In this document: positions 53,704 through 61,216 of the stretch, one piece after another | Layout: each line of letters opens with the position of its first letter | Numbering within the stretch: position 1 is the stretch's first letter | Origin: Salinisphaera hydrothermalis | GTDB lineage: Bacteria; Pseudomonadota; Gammaproteobacteria; Nevskiales; Salinisphaeraceae | Assembly: GCF_040361195.1 (NCBI RefSeq) | Contig: NZ_APNE01000003.1 | DNA: 64,000 nt | Direction: 5' to 3' (one strand) | Made by a program: the position numbers and the translations under genes | The notes under the pieces: model-generated | Databases searched by the model: none | What the model was told of the DNA's origin: nothing | The model's input: the letters and a program-made list of their open reading frames with translations, nothing else

Positions 53704-54195
53704 ATGTCCGAACTGACTATCCGGGCCGCCGAGCCTGCCGACGCCGAACAGATCCTGGGGTTTATCACTGAACTCGCGATCTACGAAAAAGCCGAGCACG
53801 AGGTTGTCGCGACGGTGGAGGATATTCGCGAACGCCTGTTCGGCGCGGACGCCAGTGTTTATGCGCTGATGGCCGAAGTGGCCGGCGAACCGGTCGGCTT
53901 CGCCGTGTATTTCCTGAACTTCTCCACCTGGCTGGGCCGCCACGGCATCTTTCTCGAGGATCTGTACATCACGCCGTCCGCGCGCGGACAGGGCCATGCC
54001 ACCACGCTGTTGCGCTATCTGGCACAGATGGCGGTCGAGCAGGGCTACGGCCGTTTCGAATGGAACGTGCTGGACTGGAATGCACCGGCCATCGGCTTCT
54101 ACGAATCGCTCGGCGCGACGCCGCAGAGCGAGTGGATCGGCTATCGGCTCGAGGGTGAGGCGTTGGTCGCGTTTGCCGCAACGCCGAATCGATAG
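53704..54195 (+). CDS. GNAT-family N-acetyltransferase
   Basis: A 163-residue GNAT. The acetyl-CoA loop follows L-E-D-L-Y-I-T-P-S-A-R-G-Q-G-H-A near residues 85-100 (R-G-Q-G-H-A), with N-W-N-A-P-A-I-G-F-Y in the next block. It resembles diamine/spermidine acetyltransferase-like proteins (WNVLDWN). Substrate likely a small amine, by family. It is convergent with the cysteine hydrolase gene. Confidence 0.85.
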   Translation: MSELTIRAAEPADAEQILGFITELAIYEKAEHEVVATVEDIRERLFGADASVYALMAEVAGEPVGFAVYFLNFSTWLGRHGIFLEDLYITPSARGQGHATTLLRYLAQMAVEQGYGRFEWNVLDWNAPAIGFYESLGATPQSEWIGYRLEGEALVAFAATPNR

Positions 54196-54240
54196 ACGCC
54201 CCGCGCGGCCGGTGAATCCGGCTATTTGACGCCGGCTCGG

Positions 54241-54801
54241 TTAGCCGCAGATCGAGGCGACGATCGTCTCGGTGTCGTATACGCGACAGAACTCGTGGTC
54301 GAGACTGGCCAGATTGACCCCGTGCACCGTCTCGGCATCGATCCGCGTGCCGTCGACCGCCTGTCGTTCGAAGGCGGCGGTCGCGTCACCGGCCAGAATG
54401 ACGTCGAACCCGAGATTGCCGGCCATGCGGGTAGAGGTCGACACACAATGGTCGGTCGTCAGGCCCGCGATGACGAGCGAGCGGATGCCGGCGCGGTCAA
54501 GCGCGGTTTCCAGGGGCGTGCCGATGAATGCGCTGTTGACGCGCTTGCTCAGCCACATCTCGCCCGCGGCGGGCTCGAACCCTGGCTTGAACGCATGACC
54601 CGGCGAGTCGGGCCGTAGTGCAGAGCCCGGCTCGGTCGAGCTGTGCTGAATATGCACGATCGGGCGGTTGGTCTCGCGCCAGCGCGCCAGCAGGAGCAAC
54701 GCATTGCGTTCCGCGTCCGGATTGTTGCGTGATCCGGCGGCGGGGTCGTCAAAGGCTGCCTGGAAATCGATCAGCAACAGCGCGCGGTGCTCAGTTGCCA
54801 T
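54241..54801 (-). CDS. isochorismatase-like cysteine hydrolase
   Basis: A 186-residue protein with the triad D (LLLIDFQAAF), K (SKRVNSAF) and C (LTTDHCVSTS). The G-L-T-T-D-H-C motif with the Val-rich strand is typical of nicotinamidase/isochorismatase-like hydrolases. The substrate is unknown. The start overlaps the end of the arylsulfotransferase-like gene by 11 bases, so they are probably co-transcribed. Confidence 0.87.
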   Translation of the reverse strand: MATEHRALLLIDFQAAFDDPAAGSRNNPDAERNALLLLARWRETNRPIVHIQHSSTEPGSALRPDSPGHAFKPGFEPAAGEMWLSKRVNSAFIGTPLETALDRAGIRSLVIAGLTTDHCVSTSTRMAGNLGFDVILAGDATAAFERQAVDGTRIDAETVHGVNLASLDHEFCRVYDTETIVASICG

Positions 54802-56140
54802 GACCTTGCAGGCTTTGTTCCTTCTGGGCGAGCTGGTTCCGAAACGCTGGGTCCAGCGACGCCGGATCGATGCGATAGCCGCCCGACAACACCGGGATGA
54901 ACTCGTTGTTCTCGCCGGCCCGGATCGGACTCACGTATTCCCAGACGATCTTGCCGGCGTGGTTCACCTCGATCATCCGGCCGCCGTCCGACTCGGTGAT
55001 CAGCGTATCGCCGTTGGCCAGGCGCTGGTCGGTGGATCGGATCGGGCTGGACAAGGGTTGGCCCGGGCTGCCGTCGTAGGACCACACGATCTTGTCGTCG
55101 TGCGGATTGAACTCGATCACGCGCGACGGGTTGTGCGGCTTCATGTTGCCGAGGTTATCGAACATCAGGATATGGCCGTTGGGCAGCACGTGCGGATCGT
55201 GTGGCGCGAGCCAGTTGCCGTGCATGGCCCAGACGATGCGCTGGGCCTTCGGGTCCACCAGTGCCAGCAGGTTGATCTGGCGGAACATGACCAATACGTC
55301 ACCCGGCTTGCCGAAGCCCAGCGCCTTGATGTCCTTGGGCCCGAGCCAGTCGACCGTATTCACGTGCAGCGGGTCGAACTGAGCGAACCACGGTTCGCCG
55401 CGGCGTAGCGATACGCCGTAGGGCGAGCGCGCCAGCATGCGCGTGAGCGAGAGCTTGGACAGCTGCTTGCCGTCCGGGGACAGCGTGACCAGGAAATCCT
55501 CGAGATAGGGCGTTGGCACGAAGCCGTAGCCGGCCAGCGGCTGCTTCGTAAAGTCGTGGGTCAGCGTGACGATGCGGCCGTCGTTGGTGAAATCGAAATC
55601 GTGGTGCACATGCGCGAGATAACGCCAGACGATATGCGAATCGGCGTCCAGCTCGACCATGCCGTAGCCCCAGGGCGTGTCGTTGCCCGAAATATAGATC
55701 GCCACCAGATGCCCGTTAGGCAGCAGCTTGGCGCGCCGCATATAGATGAGATCGTCTTTCTGCGGGTCCTGAACCGCCGCGTTCTGGGTCCATACCTTGG
55801 AAAACGGCATCTTCCATTCGTGGATCACATGCCCGTCGGCATCGATCAGACGGGCGACGTTGGCATCACCCGACGTGAACAGCGTGTAGCCGGGCTGCAT
55901 CTGCGCGGCGTCGTGCACGGTCACGCCGCGCGCGTTGGTGCGAGCCCGGCGCCATAAGTCGGTGGCGAGCGGGTTTACCGATGTCCGGGACTGCGCCAGC
56001 TCCGCGGTCGCGGCCTGGTAGGCATCGTGGAAGATGGGGTACGGCCAGACCTGGGTCAGGCTGACGGCGATGCCGGCCGCAAACGCCAGGAACAGCACCG
56101 CCAGGACATACAACGCGTTCGCGAGATAGCTCAGTTTCAT
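54791..56140 (-). CDS. membrane-anchored arylsulfotransferase-like protein
   Basis: A 449-residue protein. One N-terminal hydrophobic segment (ANALYVLAVLFLAFAAGIAV) anchors it, and the rest is a beta-propeller with repeated blades such as GYTLFTSGD, H-I-V-W-R-Y, HDPHVLPNGHILMFDN and G-D-T-L-I-T-E-S. These match the arylsulfotransferase/ASST-related (PF05935/PF14269) family. Such proteins occur in many bacteria without proven sulfotransferase activity. Export to the periplasm is probable. Catalytic residues were not confirmed. Confidence 0.85.
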   Translation of the reverse strand: MKLSYLANALYVLAVLFLAFAAGIAVSLTQVWPYPIFHDAYQAATAELAQSRTSVNPLATDLWRRARTNARGVTVHDAAQMQPGYTLFTSGDANVARLIDADGHVIHEWKMPFSKVWTQNAAVQDPQKDDLIYMRRAKLLPNGHLVAIYISGNDTPWGYGMVELDADSHIVWRYLAHVHHDFDFTNDGRIVTLTHDFTKQPLAGYGFVPTPYLEDFLVTLSPDGKQLSKLSLTRMLARSPYGVSLRRGEPWFAQFDPLHVNTVDWLGPKDIKALGFGKPGDVLVMFRQINLLALVDPKAQRIVWAMHGNWLAPHDPHVLPNGHILMFDNLGNMKPHNPSRVIEFNPHDDKIVWSYDGSPGQPLSSPIRSTDQRLANGDTLITESDGGRMIEVNHAGKIVWEYVSPIRAGENNEFIPVLSGGYRIDPASLDPAFRNQLAQKEQSLQGHGN

Positions 56141-56263
56141 GATCCGCCGGGCCCGGGCGTCGCGGGCGGCGCCCGGACGCGGAAGCGAGCGGCCGAGTGT
56201 AGCAAGAGCGATTGGTTCGACGCTGACCGTTCGTCGCGGTCGTGCGGTACGGCCACGACGCGA

Positions 56264-57166
56264 TCAATCGGGTCGCGGTGGCTCCTCGGCGTGCGGCTCC
56301 GGGGCGGCGCCCGGCGTGAGCGTGGTGCCGATTGAGGCGGCCATGACGGCGCCGATGGCCAGCCATTGCCAGGTGCCGAGTTCCTGGCCGAGAAACACCA
56401 GTCCCGAGAGCGCGCCGAAGGCCGGCTCCAGGCTCATCAGCGTGCCGAAGGTCGCGGTCGGCAGGCGCGGCAGGGCGATCATCTCCAGCGTATAGGGCAG
56501 CGCCGTCGACAGCACCGCCACGCCGGCGCCGAACAGCAGCACGCGGGGCTCGAGCAGGGTGGCGCCCGCCTCCCAGATACCGATCGGTGCGATCACGACA
56601 GCGGCGATCGTCACGCCGAGCACCGCGCTGTGCATGCCGTGTACGGCGCCGGCCTTCTGACCGAACAGGATATACAGCGCCCAGCAAGCGCCGGCGCCGA
56701 GCGCACAGGCTGCCCCCGGCCAGGTCACCGCGCCGGTGGTATCCGAGCCGGGCCATAGCAGGACGGCCAGGCCGGCCATCGCCAGTGCCACCCAGATCAG
56801 ATCCAGCACGCGACGCGACGACAATACGGCCACGGCCAGCGGTCCGGTGAATTCGAAGGCCACGGCAATGCCGAGCGGAATCCGCGCGAGGGCCTGATAG
56901 AACAGGAAATTCATCGCGCCGAGCGCGACGCCGTAAATCGCGATCGCCTTCCAGGCATCGGCTGAAATCGTCTTGCGCCATGGGCGCAGCACGACCAATA
57001 GAATCGCGGCGGCGATGATCAGGCGCACCGAGGTCGTGCCCGCGGCGCCGGCGACCGGAAACAGCGTATGCGCCAGGGAGGCACCGCTCTGGATCGCGCT
57101 CATCGCGACCAGCAGCAGAGCAACGGGCCAGCTTCGGGCGATAATGGCACGATGATCGAGTTTCAT
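56264..57166 (-). CDS. EamA-family exporter (RhtA-like)
   Basis: A 300-residue DMT-superfamily transporter with ten hydrophobic helices in two EamA repeats. The sequence G-A-M-N-F-L-F-Y-Q-A-L-A-R-I-P-L-G-I-A-V and the C-terminal half resemble RhtA, the threonine/homoserine exporter. Divergent from the XRE-cupin gene by about 90 bases. Start ATG 57166. The regulator next door is a likely controller. Confidence 0.88.
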   Translation of the reverse strand: MKLDHRAIIARSWPVALLLVAMSAIQSGASLAHTLFPVAGAAGTTSVRLIIAAAILLVVLRPWRKTISADAWKAIAIYGVALGAMNFLFYQALARIPLGIAVAFEFTGPLAVAVLSSRRVLDLIWVALAMAGLAVLLWPGSDTTGAVTWPGAACALGAGACWALYILFGQKAGAVHGMHSAVLGVTIAAVVIAPIGIWEAGATLLEPRVLLFGAGVAVLSTALPYTLEMIALPRLPTATFGTLMSLEPAFGALSGLVFLGQELGTWQWLAIGAVMAASIGTTLTPGAAPEPHAEEPPRPD

Positions 57167-57257
57167 GACCGTAGCGCTCTGACGTGGTGTGGCCGGCCAC
57201 CGCGCGGATAGGGCGATCCGACCGGGCTGGCGGCGCATGATCGCCGATAATGTCGAA

Positions 57258-57830
57258 ATGAGCAATATATTGCACAGATCCGATGCGCGCCCCGATGTAC
57301 TGGTGCATGTGGCCGCCAACGTACGGCGCCTGCGCGCGGGTGCCGGCCTCAGCCAGGCCGCGCTCGCCGAGGCCGCCGACGTGAGCCGGCGTATGCTGGT
57401 GAACATCGAAAAAGGCGACGTGAACGTCAGCCTGAATACGCTCGACCGCCTGGCCGCAGCGCTTGGGGTGGCGTTCTATGCGTTGGTCGCGCCGCCGGAA
57501 ACCGAGGACGCCGCGCGCATCGACGAAGTGGCCTGGGCCGGCTCGAGCGCCGACAGCCAGGCTCGGCTGCTGGCGAGCAAGGCCGCGCGCGAGCAGGTCG
57601 AGCTGTGGTCCTGGTCGATCGCGCCAGGGCAGGTCTATGAGTCGGATGCCGATCCGGTCGGTTGGGCGAACATGATCGTCGTGCTGGCAGGCGAACTCAC
57701 GGTCACGCTCGGAGAGGAACGCTTTACCATCGCCGCCGGCGATTTCTCGGTCTTTCCAAGCGACCGACCGCATCGCTATGCCAACGAGGGCGACGTGCTG
57801 CTGCGCTTCGTGCGCAACGTCGTCTATTGA
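57258..57830 (+). CDS. XRE-family regulator with C-terminal cupin domain
   Basis: A 190-residue protein. The N-terminal XRE HTH (about residues 18-70: NVRRLRAGAGLSQAALAEAA, then SRRMLVNIEKGDVNVSLNTL) is followed by a cupin domain with PGDFSVF-like AAGDFSVFPSDRPH. This two-domain group (SutR/PuuR-like) responds to small metabolites. It is divergent from the EamA exporter. The start is uncertain: ATG 57258 or 57237; a palindrome GCAATATATTGC falls just after 57258, so the true start may lie further downstream. Confidence 0.85.
   Translation: MSNILHRSDARPDVLVHVAANVRRLRAGAGLSQAALAEAADVSRRMLVNIEKGDVNVSLNTLDRLAAALGVAFYALVAPPETEDAARIDEVAWAGSSADSQARLLASKAAREQVELWSWSIAPGQVYESDADPVGWANMIVVLAGELTVTLGEERFTIAAGDFSVFPSDRPHRYANEGDVLLRFVRNVVY
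57262..57273. promoter_or_regulatory. palindrome at the XRE-cupin gene start
   Basis: GCAATATATTGC is a perfect 12-base palindrome, A/T-rich amid a GC-rich region, between the divergent exporter and regulator. It lies at the proposed start of the XRE gene, so it may be an autoregulatory operator with the real start codon further downstream. Confidence 0.5.
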
Positions 57831-57883
57831 TTCACCGGCGCGTGCCCGTCGTCGCGCGCGCTGCACCATCGCCAGGATTGCCC

Positions 57884-59077
57884 ATGCGTTTGTCGTCCGA
57901 TGCTCCGTTCTTTCTGCTGTGGTTCGGCGCGGCCGTGTCATTGTCGGAGATGCTGGCCGGCACGCTGCTCGCGCCGCTCGGTTGGGTGCATGGCCTGATC
58001 GCCATCGTGCTCGGGCACGTCATCGGCACCACGCTGCTGGTCTGCGCCGGGTTGATCGGCAGCCGCGAGAAACAAAGCGCCATGGGCACGGCCGGCGCCG
58101 CGTTCGGCGCGGCGGGGCGGCGATTGTTCGCCGCGCTCAACGTCGTGCAGCTGATCGGCTGGACCGCCATCATGCTCGCCACCGGCGCCCGTCAGTTTGC
58201 CGGCCTGGCCACCCATCTGGCGGACGTTGGGCCGGTCTGGCTGTGGATCGGCGTGTTCGGCGTGCTGGTGGCGGCGTGGTCATTGTTTGCGCGCGCCGGC
58301 ATTGGCCGGCTCAACACGATCGCAGTGACGTTGTTGATGGCGTTGTTGCTGGTCGTCTTCGTGCGGCTGTTCTTCGTCGACGCGCCGCTGGCGGCGCCCG
58401 CCGGCTCCGGGGCGATGCGCTTTGGCGCCGCGCTGGAGCTGGTGGTGGTCATGCCGTTGTCCTGGTTGCCGCTGGTGGCGGACTACAACCGCCATGCCCG
58501 CCGTGGCGGTGCGGCCGCGGTGTTCACCTGGCTCGGCTACGGCATCGGCAGCGCCTGGATGTACGCGATCGGACTGCTGATGGCGCTGCACTTTGGCGGC
58601 CTGGACCTGGCCGCGCTGGTCGGAGGCGTGCCGGCGGTACTGGCCGCGCTCGCGGTGATCCTGTTGTCGACCGTGACCACCACGTTCATGGATACCTACT
58701 CGGCCGGCGTGAGTGCGCATCATGTCGCGGGCGGCGGCGCGCCCCGGTGGCTCGCGCTGTTGATGACGGCGATCGGCACGATCGTCGCGCTCGCGGTCCC
58801 GATCGCCGCCTACGAGAATTTTCTCTACACCATCGGCGCGCTGTTCTCGCCGCTGTATGCCGTGGTGCTGGCGCGTTATTTCCTGCTGGGTGAGCGGCGT
58901 GACGAGCCGGGCGTATTCGCCTGGCCGGCGCTCGGCGTCTGGGCGATCGGCGTGGCGAGCTACTACGGGTTTCTGGCGCTGGACACGCCCATCGGCGCCA
59001 CCTTGCCCTCGTTCGCGGTGACCGCGGCTCTCTATGTGGCGACACGCCGCGCGAGCGCGCTGGTGCCCGCGTCGTAA
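57884..59077 (+). CDS. cytX: CytX/CodB-like permease (putative hydroxymethylpyrimidine transporter)
   Basis: A 397-residue transporter of the nucleobase:cation symporter-1 group with about 12 helices. LLWFGAAVSLSEMLAGTLLAPLG, LVADYNRHARR and T-T-F-M-D-T-Y-S-A-G-V-S are typical of CytX, proposed to import hydroxymethylpyrimidine for thiamine synthesis. No TPP riboswitch fits in the 53-base gap upstream, and no thi gene is nearby, so the pyrimidine assignment is only by family. Starts at ATG 57884, 53 bases after the XRE-cupin gene. Confidence 0.82.
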   Translation: MRLSSDAPFFLLWFGAAVSLSEMLAGTLLAPLGWVHGLIAIVLGHVIGTTLLVCAGLIGSREKQSAMGTAGAAFGAAGRRLFAALNVVQLIGWTAIMLATGARQFAGLATHLADVGPVWLWIGVFGVLVAAWSLFARAGIGRLNTIAVTLLMALLLVVFVRLFFVDAPLAAPAGSGAMRFGAALELVVVMPLSWLPLVADYNRHARRGGAAAVFTWLGYGIGSAWMYAIGLLMALHFGGLDLAALVGGVPAVLAALAVILLSTVTTTFMDTYSAGVSAHHVAGGGAPRWLALLMTAIGTIVALAVPIAAYENFLYTIGALFSPLYAVVLARYFLLGERRDEPGVFAWPALGVWAIGVASYYGFLALDTPIGATLPSFAVTAALYVATRRASALVPAS

Positions 59078-59102
59078 GACCCGCATCGCCGGAGGTCGAG
59101 TG

Positions 59103-59738
59103 ATGAAACAGACCGAACGCATCGACGCGCTGCTGGCCGAGTACGGCCGGACTTTTGCCGCCGAACTGGGCGTGGATCTGTCGCGCAACACGCCGTCGCC
59201 GTTGTTCCGGCTGCTGTGTCTGGCGCTGCTGACCAGCGCCCCGGTTCAGGCTGAAATCGCCATGCGCGCGGCGCGGGCGATGGCCGATGCCGGCTGGACC
59301 ACGCCGAAAAAGCTGGCGACGAGTACCTGGCAGGAACGCGTGAACGTCTTGAACGGCGCCGGCTATGCCCGGGTGGATGAAAAGACCGCCACCCAGATCA
59401 TGGATTTCAACCATCATCTGCTGACGGCCTACGACGGTGATCTGCGCCAGCTGCGCGCCGAGGCGAACGGCGATCCCGACGCCGCGATTCGTGCGCTCAA
59501 GCGCTTCAAGGGCATCGGCGATACGGGCGCGGCAATATTCCTGCGCGAGGTGCAGGGGGTCTGGGGCGAGTTCTATCCGTTTGCCGACAAGGCGAGTCTG
59601 TCCACGGCCGAGAAGCTCGGTCTGCCGACCGATGCGGCGAAGCTCGCCCGACTGACCGGGCGGGCCGACTTCCCGCGGCTGGTCGCGGCGCTGGTCCGGG
59701 TTAAACTCGCCCACGATATCGATCGCTTCCGGGACTGA
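59103..59738 (+). CDS. HhH-GPD-like endonuclease III-related protein
   Basis: A 211-residue helical protein. K-G-I-G-D-T-G-A-A-I-F is a helix-hairpin-helix, followed by FADKASL with an Asp at the position of the catalytic Asp of EndoIII/MutY-type glycosylases. The catalytic Lys of bifunctional enzymes is replaced by Asp-Thr in the hairpin, and no C-terminal Fe-S Cys cluster is seen. It may be a small base-excision protein or a DNA-binding relative. Function unproven. Confidence 0.65.
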   Translation: MKQTERIDALLAEYGRTFAAELGVDLSRNTPSPLFRLLCLALLTSAPVQAEIAMRAARAMADAGWTTPKKLATSTWQERVNVLNGAGYARVDEKTATQIMDFNHHLLTAYDGDLRQLRAEANGDPDAAIRALKRFKGIGDTGAAIFLREVQGVWGEFYPFADKASLSTAEKLGLPTDAAKLARLTGRADFPRLVAALVRVKLAHDIDRFRD

Positions 59739-59742
59739 TCTC

Positions 59743-60387
59743 ATGTTCGATTATTCCTGGGCCCATTGGCTCACCTTCTTCGGCGCGGCGTTCGCGCTCG
59801 AAATCGTGCCCGGGCCCGATCTGTTGTTCATCGCCACGAAGACGGCCCGGCATGGCCGCGGGCATGGTTTTGCCGCCATGTTCGGGGTGTGGACCGGCGC
59901 GCTCGTGCACGTGGCGGCCACCGTGCTCGGGCTGGCCGCGATTCTCGCGCGCTCGGCGATGGCGTTTTCGGTCATCAAATGGATGGGCGCGGCGTATCTG
60001 GTCTGGCTCGGTATTCAGGCGCTCATCTCGGCCCAGCGTGGCAATGACACATCGGGAGCCCCGGCCGTGCCGGTCGCGCCGAGCCGCTGGGCGGCCTACC
60101 GGCAGGGGATTCTCGTCGACCTGCTCAATCCCAAGGTCGCGCTGTTCTTTCTGGCCTTTATCCCGCAATTCGTCGTGCCGGGCGCTGGTCCGGTCACGGC
60201 CCAGCTCGCCCTGCACGGGCTGTTGCTGTTCGTGGTCGCCGGCCTGATCGAACCGGCCCTGATTCTGGTCGGCGATCGGCTCATGCGTTTGTTGCGTGGC
60301 CGTCGCCGACTAGCGGCCTGGGCCGAGCGCGGCGTCGGTGCGATCTTCATCGGCCTGGGCGCGCGGCTCGCGCTCGCGCAACGTTGA
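59743..60387 (+). CDS. LysE/RhtB-family amino-acid exporter (second copy)
   Basis: A 214-residue protein with six hydrophobic segments. The E-I-V-P-G-P-D-L-L-F motif near residue 20 and L-L-N-P-K-V-A-L-F-F mark the LysE/RhtB family. It follows the HhH protein by four bases and precedes the GFA pair by three, so a joint transcript is likely. Second LysE gene in this window; substrate unknown. Confidence 0.88.
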   Translation: MFDYSWAHWLTFFGAAFALEIVPGPDLLFIATKTARHGRGHGFAAMFGVWTGALVHVAATVLGLAAILARSAMAFSVIKWMGAAYLVWLGIQALISAQRGNDTSGAPAVPVAPSRWAAYRQGILVDLLNPKVALFFLAFIPQFVVPGAGPVTAQLALHGLLLFVVAGLIEPALILVGDRLMRLLRGRRRLAAWAERGVGAIFIGLGARLALAQR

Positions 60388-60390
60388 TCG

Positions 60391-60798
60391 ATGCGTGCGC
60401 ATGAACATCGCGGACGCTGTGCTTGTGGCGCGGTGCGCTTCCGGGTCCATGCCGATCTGACCGATGTCGTTGCCTGCCACTGCCAGACCTGCCGGCGCTG
60501 GTCCGGTTATTTCTGGGGCGCGACTCACGTCTCGCGGGAAGCGCTTTCGATCGAGGCGGGCGAAACGCTGACCTGGTGGGCGTCTTCGGATCTCGCCGAG
60601 CGTGGCTTTTGTGCTCAGTGCGGCTCGAGTCTGTTCTATCGTCGCCACGACGTGGATCGCATCTCGATCGCGCCCGGCGCGCTTGAATCGCCGACGGGGC
60701 TGGCGACCGCGGCGCATATCTGCGTCGCCGAGGCCGGCGACTACTATGATCTCGATCCATCGCTCCCACAGAAGCTCGGTCCGGAGATGGACTCGTGA
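60391..60798 (+). CDS. GFA-family zinc protein (first of tandem pair)
   Basis: A 135-residue GFA-domain protein. Zn ligands are in G-R-C-A-C-G-A-V-R-F, C-H-C-Q-T-C-R-R-W-S and F-C-A-Q-C-G-S-S-L-F, giving paired Cys-x-Cys/Cys-x-x-Cys sites. The family includes glutathione-dependent formaldehyde-activating enzyme and CENP-V-like proteins; the real role of such short members is unclear. It overlaps the second GFA gene by four bases. Confidence 0.87.
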   Translation: MRAHEHRGRCACGAVRFRVHADLTDVVACHCQTCRRWSGYFWGATHVSREALSIEAGETLTWWASSDLAERGFCAQCGSSLFYRRHDVDRISIAPGALESPTGLATAAHICVAEAGDYYDLDPSLPQKLGPEMDS

Positions 60799-61208
60799 CG
60801 CATACCGGCGGTTGTGCCTGCGGCGGTGTGCGGTTTGTCGTTCACGGCGCGCTGGCGCCGGTGATCGCCTGCCACTGTGAGAGCTGTCGCCGCTGGTCCG
60901 GTTATTACTGGGCTGCAATGGAAATCCCGCGCGAACGATTCGAATGGACGGCCTCGGCCACGCTTGCCGGTTGGCAATCGTCGGCCGGTGTCATGCGGCG
61001 TTTCTGCCGGGTTTGTGGGGCGAGTCTCTGTTTCGACGAAGCCGGCGCCGATCATATCGAGATCGCGCCGGGCGCTTTCGACGCGCTCACCGGGCAGGCC
61101 ACCATCGGTCATATCTACTGTGCGGAGGCCGGCGATTATTATCAGCTCGACGCGGCGACGCCGTGCTATCCCTACGACGAGCCGCCGGGCGGTGTGCCCG
61201 GCGGCTGA
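60795..61208 (+). CDS. GFA-family zinc protein (second of tandem pair)
   Basis: A 137-residue paralogue of the preceding gene with the same Zn sites: G-G-C-A-C-G-G-V-R-F, C-H-C-E-S-C-R-R-W-S and F-C-R-V-C-G-A-S-L-C. The pair shows a local duplication followed by divergence. The stop is nine bases from the end of the convergent ThDP enzyme gene. Confidence 0.87.
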   Translation: MTHTGGCACGGVRFVVHGALAPVIACHCESCRRWSGYYWAAMEIPRERFEWTASATLAGWQSSAGVMRRFCRVCGASLCFDEAGADHIEIAPGAFDALTGQATIGHIYCAEAGDYYQLDAATPCYPYDEPPGGVPGG

Positions 61209-61216
61209 CCCCACCC

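Noticed and set aside
57831..57883. Possible TPP riboswitch ahead of the CytX-like gene
   Set aside because: Only 53 bases separate it from the regulator gene and no THI-box motif is present.
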